Source of the DNA: Bacilli bacterium
GTDB taxonomy: Bacteria > Bacillota_I > Bacilli_A > RF39 > UBA660
Length of the DNA stretch: 21,572 nt
NCBI GenBank assembly: GCA_016293205.1
Contig: JAEDES010000021.1
Location: forward strand, 1 to 21,572
Direction: 5' to 3'
Shown: positions 6,315-13,618 of the stretch, piece after piece
Layout of the letters: the number at the start of each line of letters is the position of its first letter
How positions within the stretch are numbered: the stretch's first letter is position 1
Program-made: the position numbers and the translations under genes
The notes under the pieces: generated by a model
What the model saw: only the letters and a program-made list of their open reading frames with translations
Databases searched by the model: none
Told to the model about the DNA's origin: nothing

Positions 6315-9300
6315 ATGAAAAAAAGTAAGAAATTAGTCTTTTTTGGTACAATTTTATCGTTAGCAGTAGTAGGATATAGTTCTAAGATTGTGTTCTTTGG
6401 TGGTAAAACTTTGAATTTTAGAGAAGAACCTATTGATCCTATTGAAGTAGTCATTGTGGGTACAAATGAATATGGTGCTACATTGGAAGCTAGTATTAAA
6501 GGAAATGTATCAGATTTAAATGATTATACTTATCAATGGTGGTATTTAGATTATTCTGGTAAAGATACTAAGAGAAAAACTATTGCTGGTGAAAATAATA
6601 GTACATACCTTATTACAGAAAAAATGAAAGACAGAGCTATTGGAGTTTCTGTTTATGATAAAAATAATAAAGAATATAATGATGTTACTGATAGACAAAC
6701 TAATTCAAGTGATATTGTTGTATTAAAAAATATAGAAGTTACTTTAGAAGGAAAAGAAAGTACTTATTCTGGAAATGTTATTTATGCAAATACTGCTAAT
6801 GTTTCTGATGGTTCTAGTGTTAATTATACATACTATACTGATAGTAAATGTAGTATTAAAACTACTATTGAAACAGGTGCTAGTTATGAAGGGGATGCTC
6901 CAATTGATGCTGGAGAATATTATGTTCAAGCTAGATTGGATGATGTTGGAGGAGTATTAAATCCTAATTCGAGATGTGTATCTCATGTTATTAAACCTGT
7001 TAAAGTTAATGTTAATTGGTCTAGTGATAATTTTATTTATAATGGAAGTAAACAAGGTAATGTTGCAAGCAGTAATACTTATGTTAACGGAGAAGTTGTT
7101 AATTTAAGTAATGATTTAGCTACTAATGTTGGTATTTATAAAACAACAGCTTATTGTAATAGTGTTAGTGGTGGACGTGGTAAATGTTCTAACTATGAAT
7201 TAAGTAATACAATTAGAGAGTTTAGTATTGATAAAGCTGATACTACTGTTAGTTTAAATGAAAGTGTTAATACTTATAATGGATTAATAAGTTCTGCTAA
7301 TAAAGCTGTTAGTTCAGTAGATGGTGAAATTAAATATACTTATTATTTAGATAATGCGTGTACTAAATTAACTGATGAATCTGTTGGTGCTGGTGTTTTA
7401 GGATCTGCTCCAATTGATGCAGGTAATTATTATGTTAAAGCAGAATTAATGGAAACTGGTAATTATAAAGGTTCAAATAGTGGTTGTGTATCACATAAAG
7501 TTTTACCTAAAGATGTAAACGTAATTTGGAATAATACTAATTTATATTTTACTGGAGAAGAACAAGGCCCTGAAGCTAAGGCTAGTGGAACGATTGATAA
7601 AGAAGTAGTAATTTTGAGTAGACCTACTGAATTTGATAAAGGTACTTATGATATTACTGCTACTTGTAGAAATGTTTTAGGTGGACGTGGTAAATGTTCA
7701 AATTATAATTTGGTTAATAATAGAGTAACTTATACAATTAATAAGAAAGTTACTGAGTTAGAATTATTTAGTTTAAATTATACTTATGATGGTGAAAATA
7801 AATCTATAAGTGGAAAGACTAATAGTGATGGTCAAATAGTATTTGAATATTATAAAGATAGTAATCTTACTATAAAGACTGATTCATCAGATGGGGCAAT
7901 TACTTTAGGTGGTGCTCCAGCAGATGCTGGAATCTATTATGTTAGAGCAACAGTTTTAGAAACAGAAGATTATGTTAGTTTAAGTAAAGTTGTTACTTTA
8001 ACAATAGAGGCTAAAGAAGTAGAATTCTCATGGGATAATCAAAATTATGATTATAATGGTTCTTATATAGTTCCGGTATTTGGAAGTGTTAATGGAGTTG
8101 ATACTGAGAAGATTAATTTGGTTTCTCTTAATGGAGCGACTGATGTTGGTAAATATAATACTGATGTTGTTTGTTCAAATGTTGAGAATGGTCGTGGAGA
8201 ATGTTCAAATTATAAATTATTAAATAATAGTGGAAATTTTAAAATAAATAAAGTTAAACCGGTTATAAATGTTAAATCATTTAATAAAACTTATAATGCA
8301 GTTTATGATCCTGTAGTATCAACTTATACATTTGTTGGTGGAGAAGCTAATGTAGAAAGTAATATTAAATTCTATTATGATAAAACTTGTAGTAAAGAAG
8401 CTAAAGTTGAACCCGTTGATGTAGGAAAATATTATTTTAGAATTGAAACTAAAGCTAATAAGAACTTTAAAGATAATAGTAGTGAATGTCTTCCATATAC
8501 AATTACTAAGAAAGAAGTTTCTATTAATTGGGAAGGATCAAAATATATTTATAATGGAAAAGGTCAAGGACCAAAAGCAATTGTTAATACAGGATTAAAT
8601 GAAAATATAATTCTTGATGTAAAAAAAGAAGTTAATGCAGGAACTTATATTACTGAAGCAACTTGTAAGAAAGTAGTTGAAGGTAGAAATATTTGTGATA
8701 ATTATTCATTAATTAATAATAGTTATTCATTTAAGATTGAGAAGAAATCTCCAATTATTGAAGTTACTGATACATTTAATATGACTTATCCAAGTGAAGA
8801 TAGATATGTTTTAAATTATAATATTAGTGATATTAAGAATGTAGATTTATCTGTTAATAATAGTGAACAATTTACATATAAATATGATGGAGAAGGTAAG
8901 TTATTGCTTATTCCTAAAGAAATAGGTATTGGTAAGTTAAATATTTGTACTGTTGAAAATAGTAATTATAATTCAGTTTGTAAAGATGTTGCAATTAATG
9001 TTAATGGTGTAAGTTATATTAATGAAAACTTTGATAATAAGAAAACATCTATTAAATTAATTGATGAATATGATAATGCTAAAGTAGATGATGGAATATA
9101 TGAATCTGGAAGAGGAGAAGATATTACATCTAAGTTTGGTGTTAAGATTGAAAGTAAAACTTGGTCTACTTTAAGATTTAATTATGGTCTTTATAATAAG
9201 AGTGGAGATGCTTCTATTGTTATTACTATAAGTGGTAATGATGATACTAGTAGAAAGATTTTAACAACATCAAATAATCTTAATGCTGACTTTGGACTTA

Positions 9301-9518
9301 CTATTAAACCTGATGTTACTTATGATTTAGTGGTTGAATTTGTAAGTGGTACAAAAGATGATTATGCTTATTTAGATAATGTTGTTGTTACATCTAAGAA
9401 ATTTAATAATGATGTTGTATTTGAACAAACCAAGTTAGATCTTGGTACAAGTATTAAAAAGTTATTTAAAAAGACAATTGAAAGTATTTATGACTTATTT
9501 AATCATTTAATTTATTAA
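6315..9518 (+). CDS. Large secreted protein with tandem cysteine-paired Ig-like repeats
   Basis: Extracellular protein of 1067 residues, exact function unknown. The N-terminus (KKSKK, then hydrophobic 7-21) is a signal peptide or anchor. Residues 45-138 are a first beta domain with QWWYLDYSG. From 139 to 811 two module types alternate, A then B, four times, with a super-repeat of 164-170 residues. A starts at 139, 309, 479, 648; B at 230, 400, 568, 734. B modules contain YNG/FTG-type strands and a Cys-x9-Cys loop ending KCSNY or similar; they resemble bacterial MBG/YDG-type Ig-like folds. A modules carry GYYV/YYVRA-type strands with cysteines about 42 apart. A degenerate last module spans 812-899. 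Residues 900-1045 look like a beta-sandwich, possibly carbohydrate-binding (AYLDNVVVTS), and the end is a Lys-rich amphipathic helix. No LPXTG-like signal is present. Likely an adhesin or surface structural protein. Confidence 0.75.
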   Translation: MKKSKKLVFFGTILSLAVVGYSSKIVFFGGKTLNFREEPIDPIEVVIVGTNEYGATLEASIKGNVSDLNDYTYQWWYLDYSGKDTKRKTIAGENNSTYLITEKMKDRAIGVSVYDKNNKEYNDVTDRQTNSSDIVVLKNIEVTLEGKESTYSGNVIYANTANVSDGSSVNYTYYTDSKCSIKTTIETGASYEGDAPIDAGEYYVQARLDDVGGVLNPNSRCVSHVIKPVKVNVNWSSDNFIYNGSKQGNVASSNTYVNGEVVNLSNDLATNVGIYKTTAYCNSVSGGRGKCSNYELSNTIREFSIDKADTTVSLNESVNTYNGLISSANKAVSSVDGEIKYTYYLDNACTKLTDESVGAGVLGSAPIDAGNYYVKAELMETGNYKGSNSGCVSHKVLPKDVNVIWNNTNLYFTGEEQGPEAKASGTIDKEVVILSRPTEFDKGTYDITATCRNVLGGRGKCSNYNLVNNRVTYTINKKVTELELFSLNYTYDGENKSISGKTNSDGQIVFEYYKDSNLTIKTDSSDGAITLGGAPADAGIYYVRATVLETEDYVSLSKVVTLTIEAKEVEFSWDNQNYDYNGSYIVPVFGSVNGVDTEKINLVSLNGATDVGKYNTDVVCSNVENGRGECSNYKLLNNSGNFKINKVKPVINVKSFNKTYNAVYDPVVSTYTFVGGEANVESNIKFYYDKTCSKEAKVEPVDVGKYYFRIETKANKNFKDNSSECLPYTITKKEVSINWEGSKYIYNGKGQGPKAIVNTGLNENIILDVKKEVNAGTYITEATCKKVVEGRNICDNYSLINNSYSFKIEKKSPIIEVTDTFNMTYPSEDRYVLNYNISDIKNVDLSVNNSEQFTYKYDGEGKLLLIPKEIGIGKLNICTVENSNYNSVCKDVAINVNGVSYINENFDNKKTSIKLIDEYDNAKVDDGIYESGRGEDITSKFGVKIESKTWSTLRFNYGLYNKSGDASIVITISGNDDTSRKILTTSNNLNADFGLTIKPDVTYDLVVEFVSGTKDDYAYLDNVVVTSKKFNNDVVFEQTKLDLGTSIKKLFKKTIESIYDLFNHLIY
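6729..9011 (+). repeat. Tandem A-B Ig-like module array, about 510-nt period
   Basis: Four A-B super-repeats plus one degenerate module inside the 1067-residue protein. The period is 170, 170, 169 and 164 residues from A start to A start. Recurrent landmarks are GGRGKCSNY in B1 and B2 (GRGECSNY in B3, GRNICDNY in B4), and APIDAG in A1 and A2 (APADAG in A3, PVDVG in A4). At DNA level the GGTGGACGTGGTAAATGTTC block is identical in B1 and B2, suggesting fairly recent duplication; A4/B4 are the most diverged. Confidence 0.85.
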
Positions 9519-9537
9519 AGAGCTTTGGCTCTTTTTT
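9517..9537 (+). terminator. Rho-independent terminator after Ig-repeat gene
   Basis: AAAGAGC / GCTCTTT, a 7-bp perfect stem with a 4-nt loop, then T run. The stop codon at 9516-9518 overlaps the stem. Confidence 0.85.
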
Positions 9538-9561
9538 GTTTTTCTTTTAATTACTTTATAG

Positions 9562-9585
9562 TATAATTATATATGTAGTATAAAA
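9562..9585 (+). promoter_or_regulatory. Candidate promoter region of adhE operon
   Basis: A perfect TATAAT at 9562-9567 and a second -10-like TATAAA at 9579-9584 precede a strong RBS (TAGGAGGG, about 9589-9596). Neither has a convincing -35 at 17 nt; TTTATA at 9555 with an 18-nt spacer would serve the second. No Rex-type palindrome (TTGTGA..TCACAA) was seen. Confidence 0.4.
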
Positions 9586-9601
9586 TCATAGGAGGGTTAC
9601 T

Positions 9602-12205
9602 ATGGAGAATATAATTGTTGATAGTATTGAGAATTTAGATCTTGTATTAGATAGAGTTAGAGAAGCTCAAAAAGAATTTTCTAAATATACTCAAGAACAA
9701 GTGGACAAAATATTTAAAGAAGCTGCGATTGCTGCTAATCAAGCTAGAATTCCTTTAGCAAAAATGGCTGTTGAAGAAACAGGTATGGGAGTTATTGAAG
9801 ATAAGGTTATTAAGAATCATTATGCATCTGAGTATATATATAATAAGTATAAAAATGAAAAAACTTGTGGGGTTGTTGAAGATGATAAAGTTTATGGTAT
9901 AAAGAAAGTAATGGAACCTATTGGGGTAGTTGCTGCAGTTATTCCTACAACTAATCCGACATCTACTGCGATATTTAAAATACTTTTAGCTTTAAAGACT
10001 AGAAATGGAATTGTTATTAGTCCACATCCAAGAGCAAAGAATTCAACTATTATGGCTGCTAAAATAGTATTTGATGCTGCAGTTAAAGCAGGGGCACCTA
10101 AAGATATAGTTGCTTGGATTGATGTTCCTTCACTTGAATTAACTAATCATTTGATGCATGAAGCTGATTTGATTTTAGCAACTGGTGGTCCTGGTATGGT
10201 TAAGTCTGCTTATTCAAGTGGAAAACCTGCTTTAGGAGTTGGTGCTGGTAATACTCCAGCTATTATTGATGATAGTAGTGATATTTTATTGGCAGTTAAT
10301 TCAATTATTCATTCAAAGACTTTCGATAATGGAATGATTTGTGCTTCTGAACAAACAGTTATTGTTTTAGATAGTATATATAATAAAGTTAGAAATGAAT
10401 TTGAAAGACGTGGATGTTACTTCTTGAATGATGAAGAACTTGATAAAGTACGTAAAACAATTATTATTAATGGGGCATTAAATGCTAAGATAGTTGGACA
10501 AAGTGCTTATACAATTGCTGAATTATCTGGAATAGAAGTTCCTGTTAATACAAAGATTTTAATTGGTGAAGTTGAAAGTACTGATTTAAGTGAAGAATTT
10601 GCTCATGAAAAATTATCTCCAGTACTTGGTATGTATCGAGCTAATAGTTTTGAAGATGCGCTTGATAAAGCAAGTAACTTAATTGATGATGGTGGACTTG
10701 GTCATACTTCATCTTTATATATAAATACAATTACTGGTGAAGAGAAAATAAAGATGTTTTATGAGAGAATGAAGACATGTAGAATTTTAATTAATACACC
10801 TTCTTCTCAAGGTGGTATTGGAGATTTATATAACTTTAAATTAACTCCATCACTTACACTTGGTTGTGGTTCTTGGGGAGGAAACTCTATTAGTGAAAAT
10901 ATTGGTGTTAAGCACTTATTAAATATAAAAACTGTAGCTGAAAGGAGAGAGAATATGCTTTGGTTTAGAGCACCTGAAAAGGTATATATAAAAAGAGGTT
11001 GCTTACCTGTTGCATTAGAGGAGATAAAAATGGTAATGGGTAAGAAGAAGGTATTTATTGTTACGGATAATTTTTTATTTCAAAATGGTTATACTAAAGG
11101 TATTACTGATAAGTTAGAAGAGATGGGAATTAGTTATTCTGTATTTTCTAATGTTGAGCCTGACCCAACACTTGCTTGTGCAAAAGAAGGTACAAGAGCG
11201 ATGAATATGTTTGAACCTGATTGTATTATTGCAGTTGGTGGTGGTTCTGCTATGGATGCAGCTAAGATTATGTGGGTAATGTATGAACATCCTGAAGTTG
11301 ATTTTATGGATATGGCTATGAGATTTATGGACATTCGTAAAAGAGTTTATGATTTCCCTAAAATGGGTGAAAAAGCATATTTTATAGCTGTTCCAACATC
11401 TGCTGGAACAGGATCTGAGGTTACTCCTTTTGCGGTAATTACTGATGAAGTTAGTGGTATTAAATATCCACTTGCTGATTATGAATTAATGCCTAATATG
11501 GCAATTGTTGATGCTAATATGATGATGGAAGCTCCTAAGGGATTAACTTCTGCTTCAGGAATAGATGCTTTAACTCATGCTTTAGAAGCTTATGCATCTA
11601 TGATGGCAACTGATTATACAGATGGACTTGCTATTCAAGCAATGAAAATGATTTTTGAATATTTACCAAGAGCATATGAAAATGGTGCAAATGACCCAGA
11701 AGCTCGTGAAAAAATGGCTAATGCTGCTACTTTAGCAGGTATGTCTTTTGCTAATGCTTTCTTAGGAGTATGTCACTCAATGGCTCATAAACTTGGTGCA
11801 TTCCATCATATTCCTCATGGTATTGCAAATGCTTTAATGATTGAAGAAGTATTAAGATTTAATAGTGTTGAAGTACCTACAAAGATGGGAACATTTCCAC
11901 AATATGATCACCCACATACTTTAAGAAGATATGCTGAAATTGCAGAAGCTTTAGATTTAGGTGGAAATACTGATGAAGAAAAACTTGAAAATTTAATTAA
12001 AGCAATTAATGAATTAAAAGAAAAAATTGGTATAAAGAAAACAATTAAAAGTTATGATATAGATGAGTCTAAGTTCTTAGAAACATTAGATGATATGGCA
12101 GAACAAGCTTTTGATGATCAATGTACAGGTGCAAATCCAAGATATCCATTAATAAGTGAAATTAAAGAAATGTATATGAATGCTTATTATGGAGGTGAAA
12201 GATAA
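9602..12205 (+). CDS. adhE: Bifunctional acetaldehyde-CoA/alcohol dehydrogenase
   Basis: Reduces acetyl-CoA to acetaldehyde and then ethanol with NADH, a main route for regenerating NAD in fermenting anaerobes; family members form long filaments (spirosomes). The 867 residues match the usual length. Residues 1 to about 440 are the CoA-acylating aldehyde dehydrogenase half, with GAGNTP and catalytic Cys247 in GMICASEQ. A linker (WFRAPEKVYIKRGC) leads to an iron-dependent alcohol dehydrogenase half with GGGSAMDAAK (NAD binding), SAGTGSEVTPF, DALTHALEAY and CHSMAHKLGAFHHIPHG, whose His residues are those expected at the metal site. The start is ATG 9602 after a strong RBS. The stop codon overlaps the ATG of the kinase gene by one base (TAATG), implying translational coupling. 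Both halves look intact. Confidence 0.97.
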   Translation: MENIIVDSIENLDLVLDRVREAQKEFSKYTQEQVDKIFKEAAIAANQARIPLAKMAVEETGMGVIEDKVIKNHYASEYIYNKYKNEKTCGVVEDDKVYGIKKVMEPIGVVAAVIPTTNPTSTAIFKILLALKTRNGIVISPHPRAKNSTIMAAKIVFDAAVKAGAPKDIVAWIDVPSLELTNHLMHEADLILATGGPGMVKSAYSSGKPALGVGAGNTPAIIDDSSDILLAVNSIIHSKTFDNGMICASEQTVIVLDSIYNKVRNEFERRGCYFLNDEELDKVRKTIIINGALNAKIVGQSAYTIAELSGIEVPVNTKILIGEVESTDLSEEFAHEKLSPVLGMYRANSFEDALDKASNLIDDGGLGHTSSLYINTITGEEKIKMFYERMKTCRILINTPSSQGGIGDLYNFKLTPSLTLGCGSWGGNSISENIGVKHLLNIKTVAERRENMLWFRAPEKVYIKRGCLPVALEEIKMVMGKKKVFIVTDNFLFQNGYTKGITDKLEEMGISYSVFSNVEPDPTLACAKEGTRAMNMFEPDCIIAVGGGSAMDAAKIMWVMYEHPEVDFMDMAMRFMDIRKRVYDFPKMGEKAYFIAVPTSAGTGSEVTPFAVITDEVSGIKYPLADYELMPNMAIVDANMMMEAPKGLTSASGIDALTHALEAYASMMATDYTDGLAIQAMKMIFEYLPRAYENGANDPEAREKMANAATLAGMSFANAFLGVCHSMAHKLGAFHHIPHGIANALMIEEVLRFNSVEVPTKMGTFPQYDHPHTLRRYAEIAEALDLGGNTDEEKLENLIKAINELKEKIGIKKTIKSYDIDESKFLETLDDMAEQAFDDQCTGANPRYPLISEIKEMYMNAYYGGER

Positions 12206-12966
12206 TGCATATTAATTTAAATAATCCAATCGCTACTAGAAAAAATAAAACTATATATAAGGATGATAATAAAATTATTAAATTGTTTATTAGTAGTCAT
12301 CCAAAATCAAATGTTTTAAATGAAGCTTTAAATCAAGCAAGGGTTGAAGAATTTTCTAATTTAAATGTACCTAAATTATTAGAAGTTACTAAAGTTGAAG
12401 ATAGATGGGCACTTGTTTCAGAATATGTGGAAGGTAAAACTATTTCTGAATTGATGAAAGAATTTCCTGAAAAAATTGATCATTTTTTAGATTTATTTGT
12501 AAAAGTTCAACTTGTTGTTTTAGAAAATGAAGTTCCTATGCTAAATAGAATTAAAGAAAAATTTAGAGAGAAATTAGAAAATTGTGATAATATTGATGAA
12601 AATATAAAATATGAATTATTACAAAGATTAGAAGGAATGAAAAATCATAAAAGACTTTGTCATGGTGATTTTCATCCTAGTAATGTTATTGTTCAAGAAA
12701 ATGGATGTGTATATGTAATAGATTGGGCACATGTTACTCAAGGTAATGCAAGTGCTGATGCTGCAAGAACTTATTTATTATTCTGTATGGATGGTAAAGA
12801 AGAACTTGCTAATAAATATTTAGATTTATTTGAAAAAATGAGTGGTATAAAGAAAAGAGAAGTTCAAAGATGGATTCCAATTGTTGCAGCTACACAAATG
12901 ACTAAGAAGATTCCAGAAGAACAAGAATTTTTAAGTAAATGGATTAACGTTGTTGATTATGAGTAG
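12205..12966 (+). CDS. APH/choline-kinase-fold phosphotransferase
   Basis: Predicted small-molecule kinase of 253 residues, cytoplasmic, substrate unknown. The APH signatures are present: HGDFHPSN with catalytic Asp155, and VIDWA with the metal-binding Asp173. A candidate ATP-contact Lys lies in DNKIIKLF near residue 27. The N-terminal lobe (TIYKDDNKIIKLF, then WALVSEYVEGKTI) has the layout of aminoglycoside phosphotransferase and choline kinase relatives. Its start overlaps the adhE stop by one base. Sequence alone cannot decide between antibiotic, choline, sugar or other acceptors; a resistance role should not be assumed because chromosomal members of this family are often metabolic. MazG-like gene follows after 7 nt. 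Confidence 0.83.
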   Translation: MHINLNNPIATRKNKTIYKDDNKIIKLFISSHPKSNVLNEALNQARVEEFSNLNVPKLLEVTKVEDRWALVSEYVEGKTISELMKEFPEKIDHFLDLFVKVQLVVLENEVPMLNRIKEKFREKLENCDNIDENIKYELLQRLEGMKNHKRLCHGDFHPSNVIVQENGCVYVIDWAHVTQGNASADAARTYLLFCMDGKEELANKYLDLFEKMSGIKKREVQRWIPIVAATQMTKKIPEEQEFLSKWINVVDYE

Positions 12967-12973
12967 GTGAATT

Positions 12974-13282
12974 ATGAAAGAGTATAATAAATTAGTTAGA
13001 GATAGAATTCCTGAAATTATGATTAATAAAGGTTGCAAACCAGTTACTAGAATATTGAATGATGAAGATTATTTAAATGAATTAAATAAAAAAATTTTAG
13101 AAGAAGTTAATGAATATTTAGAATCTGGTGAAGTAGAAGAACTTGCAGATGTATGTGAAGTTTTATATGCTATTTTAAATTTAAAAAATGTATCACTTGA
13201 TGAATTTCATAAGATTAGATTAGAAAAAAGTGAAAAACGTGGTGCATTTAATGATAAAATTTTTTTAGAAAGAGAAGATTAA
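12974..13282 (+). CDS. MazG-like nucleoside triphosphate pyrophosphohydrolase
   Basis: Small all-alpha NTP pyrophosphohydrolase of 102 residues, often automatically labelled phosphoribosyl-ATP pyrophosphohydrolase. It opens with the hallmark YNKLVRDRIPEI and has the acidic metal-binding arrangement EEVNE (residues 43-47) followed by EELAD (55-59), as in the MazG/PRA-PH superfamily. No histidine biosynthesis genes are nearby, so hydrolysis of non-canonical or excess NTPs (house-cleaning) is likelier than a his-pathway role. Third gene of the adhE operon, 7 nt after the kinase gene, with a GGTGA RBS inside the upstream stop region. The stop codon lies in the loop of the following terminator. 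Confidence 0.85.
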   Translation: MKEYNKLVRDRIPEIMINKGCKPVTRILNDEDYLNELNKKILEEVNEYLESGEVEELADVCEVLYAILNLKNVSLDEFHKIRLEKSEKRGAFNDKIFLERED

Positions 13283-13293
13283 TTCTCTTTTTT
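13271..13293 (+). terminator. Rho-independent terminator of the adhE operon
   Basis: AGAGAA / TTCTCT stem (6 bp, extendable by A-T pairs) with loop GATTAA that contains the TAA stop, then T run. Confidence 0.75.
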
Positions 13294-13342
13294 GTATAAA
13301 AATTTATTTATTGGTAAAGATAATTGTAGGAGGAATTAATAT

Positions 13343-13543
13343 ATGGAAACAATGCAAAAAGTATTATTAGCTATTACAATTATTGGAGCTATTAATTGGG
13401 GACTTATAGGTTTATTAGATTTTGACTTAGTTGCATTCTTATTTGGTAATATGTCTTTACTTACAAGAGTTGTATATACTGTTGTAGCAGTATGTGGACT
13501 TGTAAATATAGGAATTATATTTAATCATTTAGAATATAAGTAA
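13343..13543 (+). CDS. DUF378 (YuzA-like) small membrane protein
   Basis: 66 residues and two transmembrane helices (about 5-26 and 37-60) with a short link. The motif AINWGLIGLLDFDLVAFLFG matches the DUF378 family, whose hallmark is INWGL followed by (F/D)DLVA. The molecular role is not known for the family; it is a small integral membrane protein found in many Firmicutes. ATG 13343 follows a strong RBS TAGGAGGAA at 13327-13335. It is flanked by terminators on both sides, so it is probably transcribed alone. GATAAT at 13319-13324 is a possible -10 without a good -35. Confidence 0.88.
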   Translation: METMQKVLLAITIIGAINWGLIGLLDFDLVAFLFGNMSLLTRVVYTVVAVCGLVNIGIIFNHLEYK

Positions 13544-13572
13544 AAAAATAAGACTTTAAGTCTTTTTTTTTT
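13543..13572 (+). terminator. Rho-independent terminator after DUF378 gene
   Basis: AAGAC / GTCTT core preceded by an A run and followed by a T run of ten, so the A and T tracts extend the stem. The symmetry would allow function in both directions. It directly abuts the stop codon. Confidence 0.8.
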
Positions 13573-13585
13573 GAGAGTTTTCTTG

Positions 13586-13612
13586 TACAATATGTTTAAA
13601 TTGGAAGGTGGG
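13586..13612 (+). promoter_or_regulatory. Candidate -10 and unusually long RBS of rnr
   Basis: TACAAT at 13586-13591 is a possible -10; its -35 position lies in the T tract of the preceding terminator, so support is weak. GGAAGGTGGG at 13603-13612, 6 nt before ATG 13619, is the RBS that fixes the start. The upstream in-frame TTG at 13571 sits before the -10 and is not used. Confidence 0.45.
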
Positions 13613-13618
13613 TATGTT

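Noticed and set aside
6218..6454. Minus-strand frame across the promoter and start of the Ig-repeat gene
   Set aside because: It covers a clear promoter, terminator and signal-peptide region of plus-strand genes and has no recognisable product.
6729..9011. CRISPR or DNA-level satellite explanation for the repeats in the large gene
   Set aside because: The repeats are in frame, about 510 nt long, diverged at the third codon position and encode Ig-like modules; no short direct repeats with unique spacers were seen.
12205..12966. Aminoglycoside resistance gene
   Set aside because: Only general APH-fold motifs are visible; the gene has the base composition of its neighbours, is coupled to adhE, and shows no sign of a mobile context.
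13571..13618. TTG start at 13571 for rnr
   Set aside because: It is in the tail of the preceding terminator and before the likely -10; ATG 13619 has a strong RBS.
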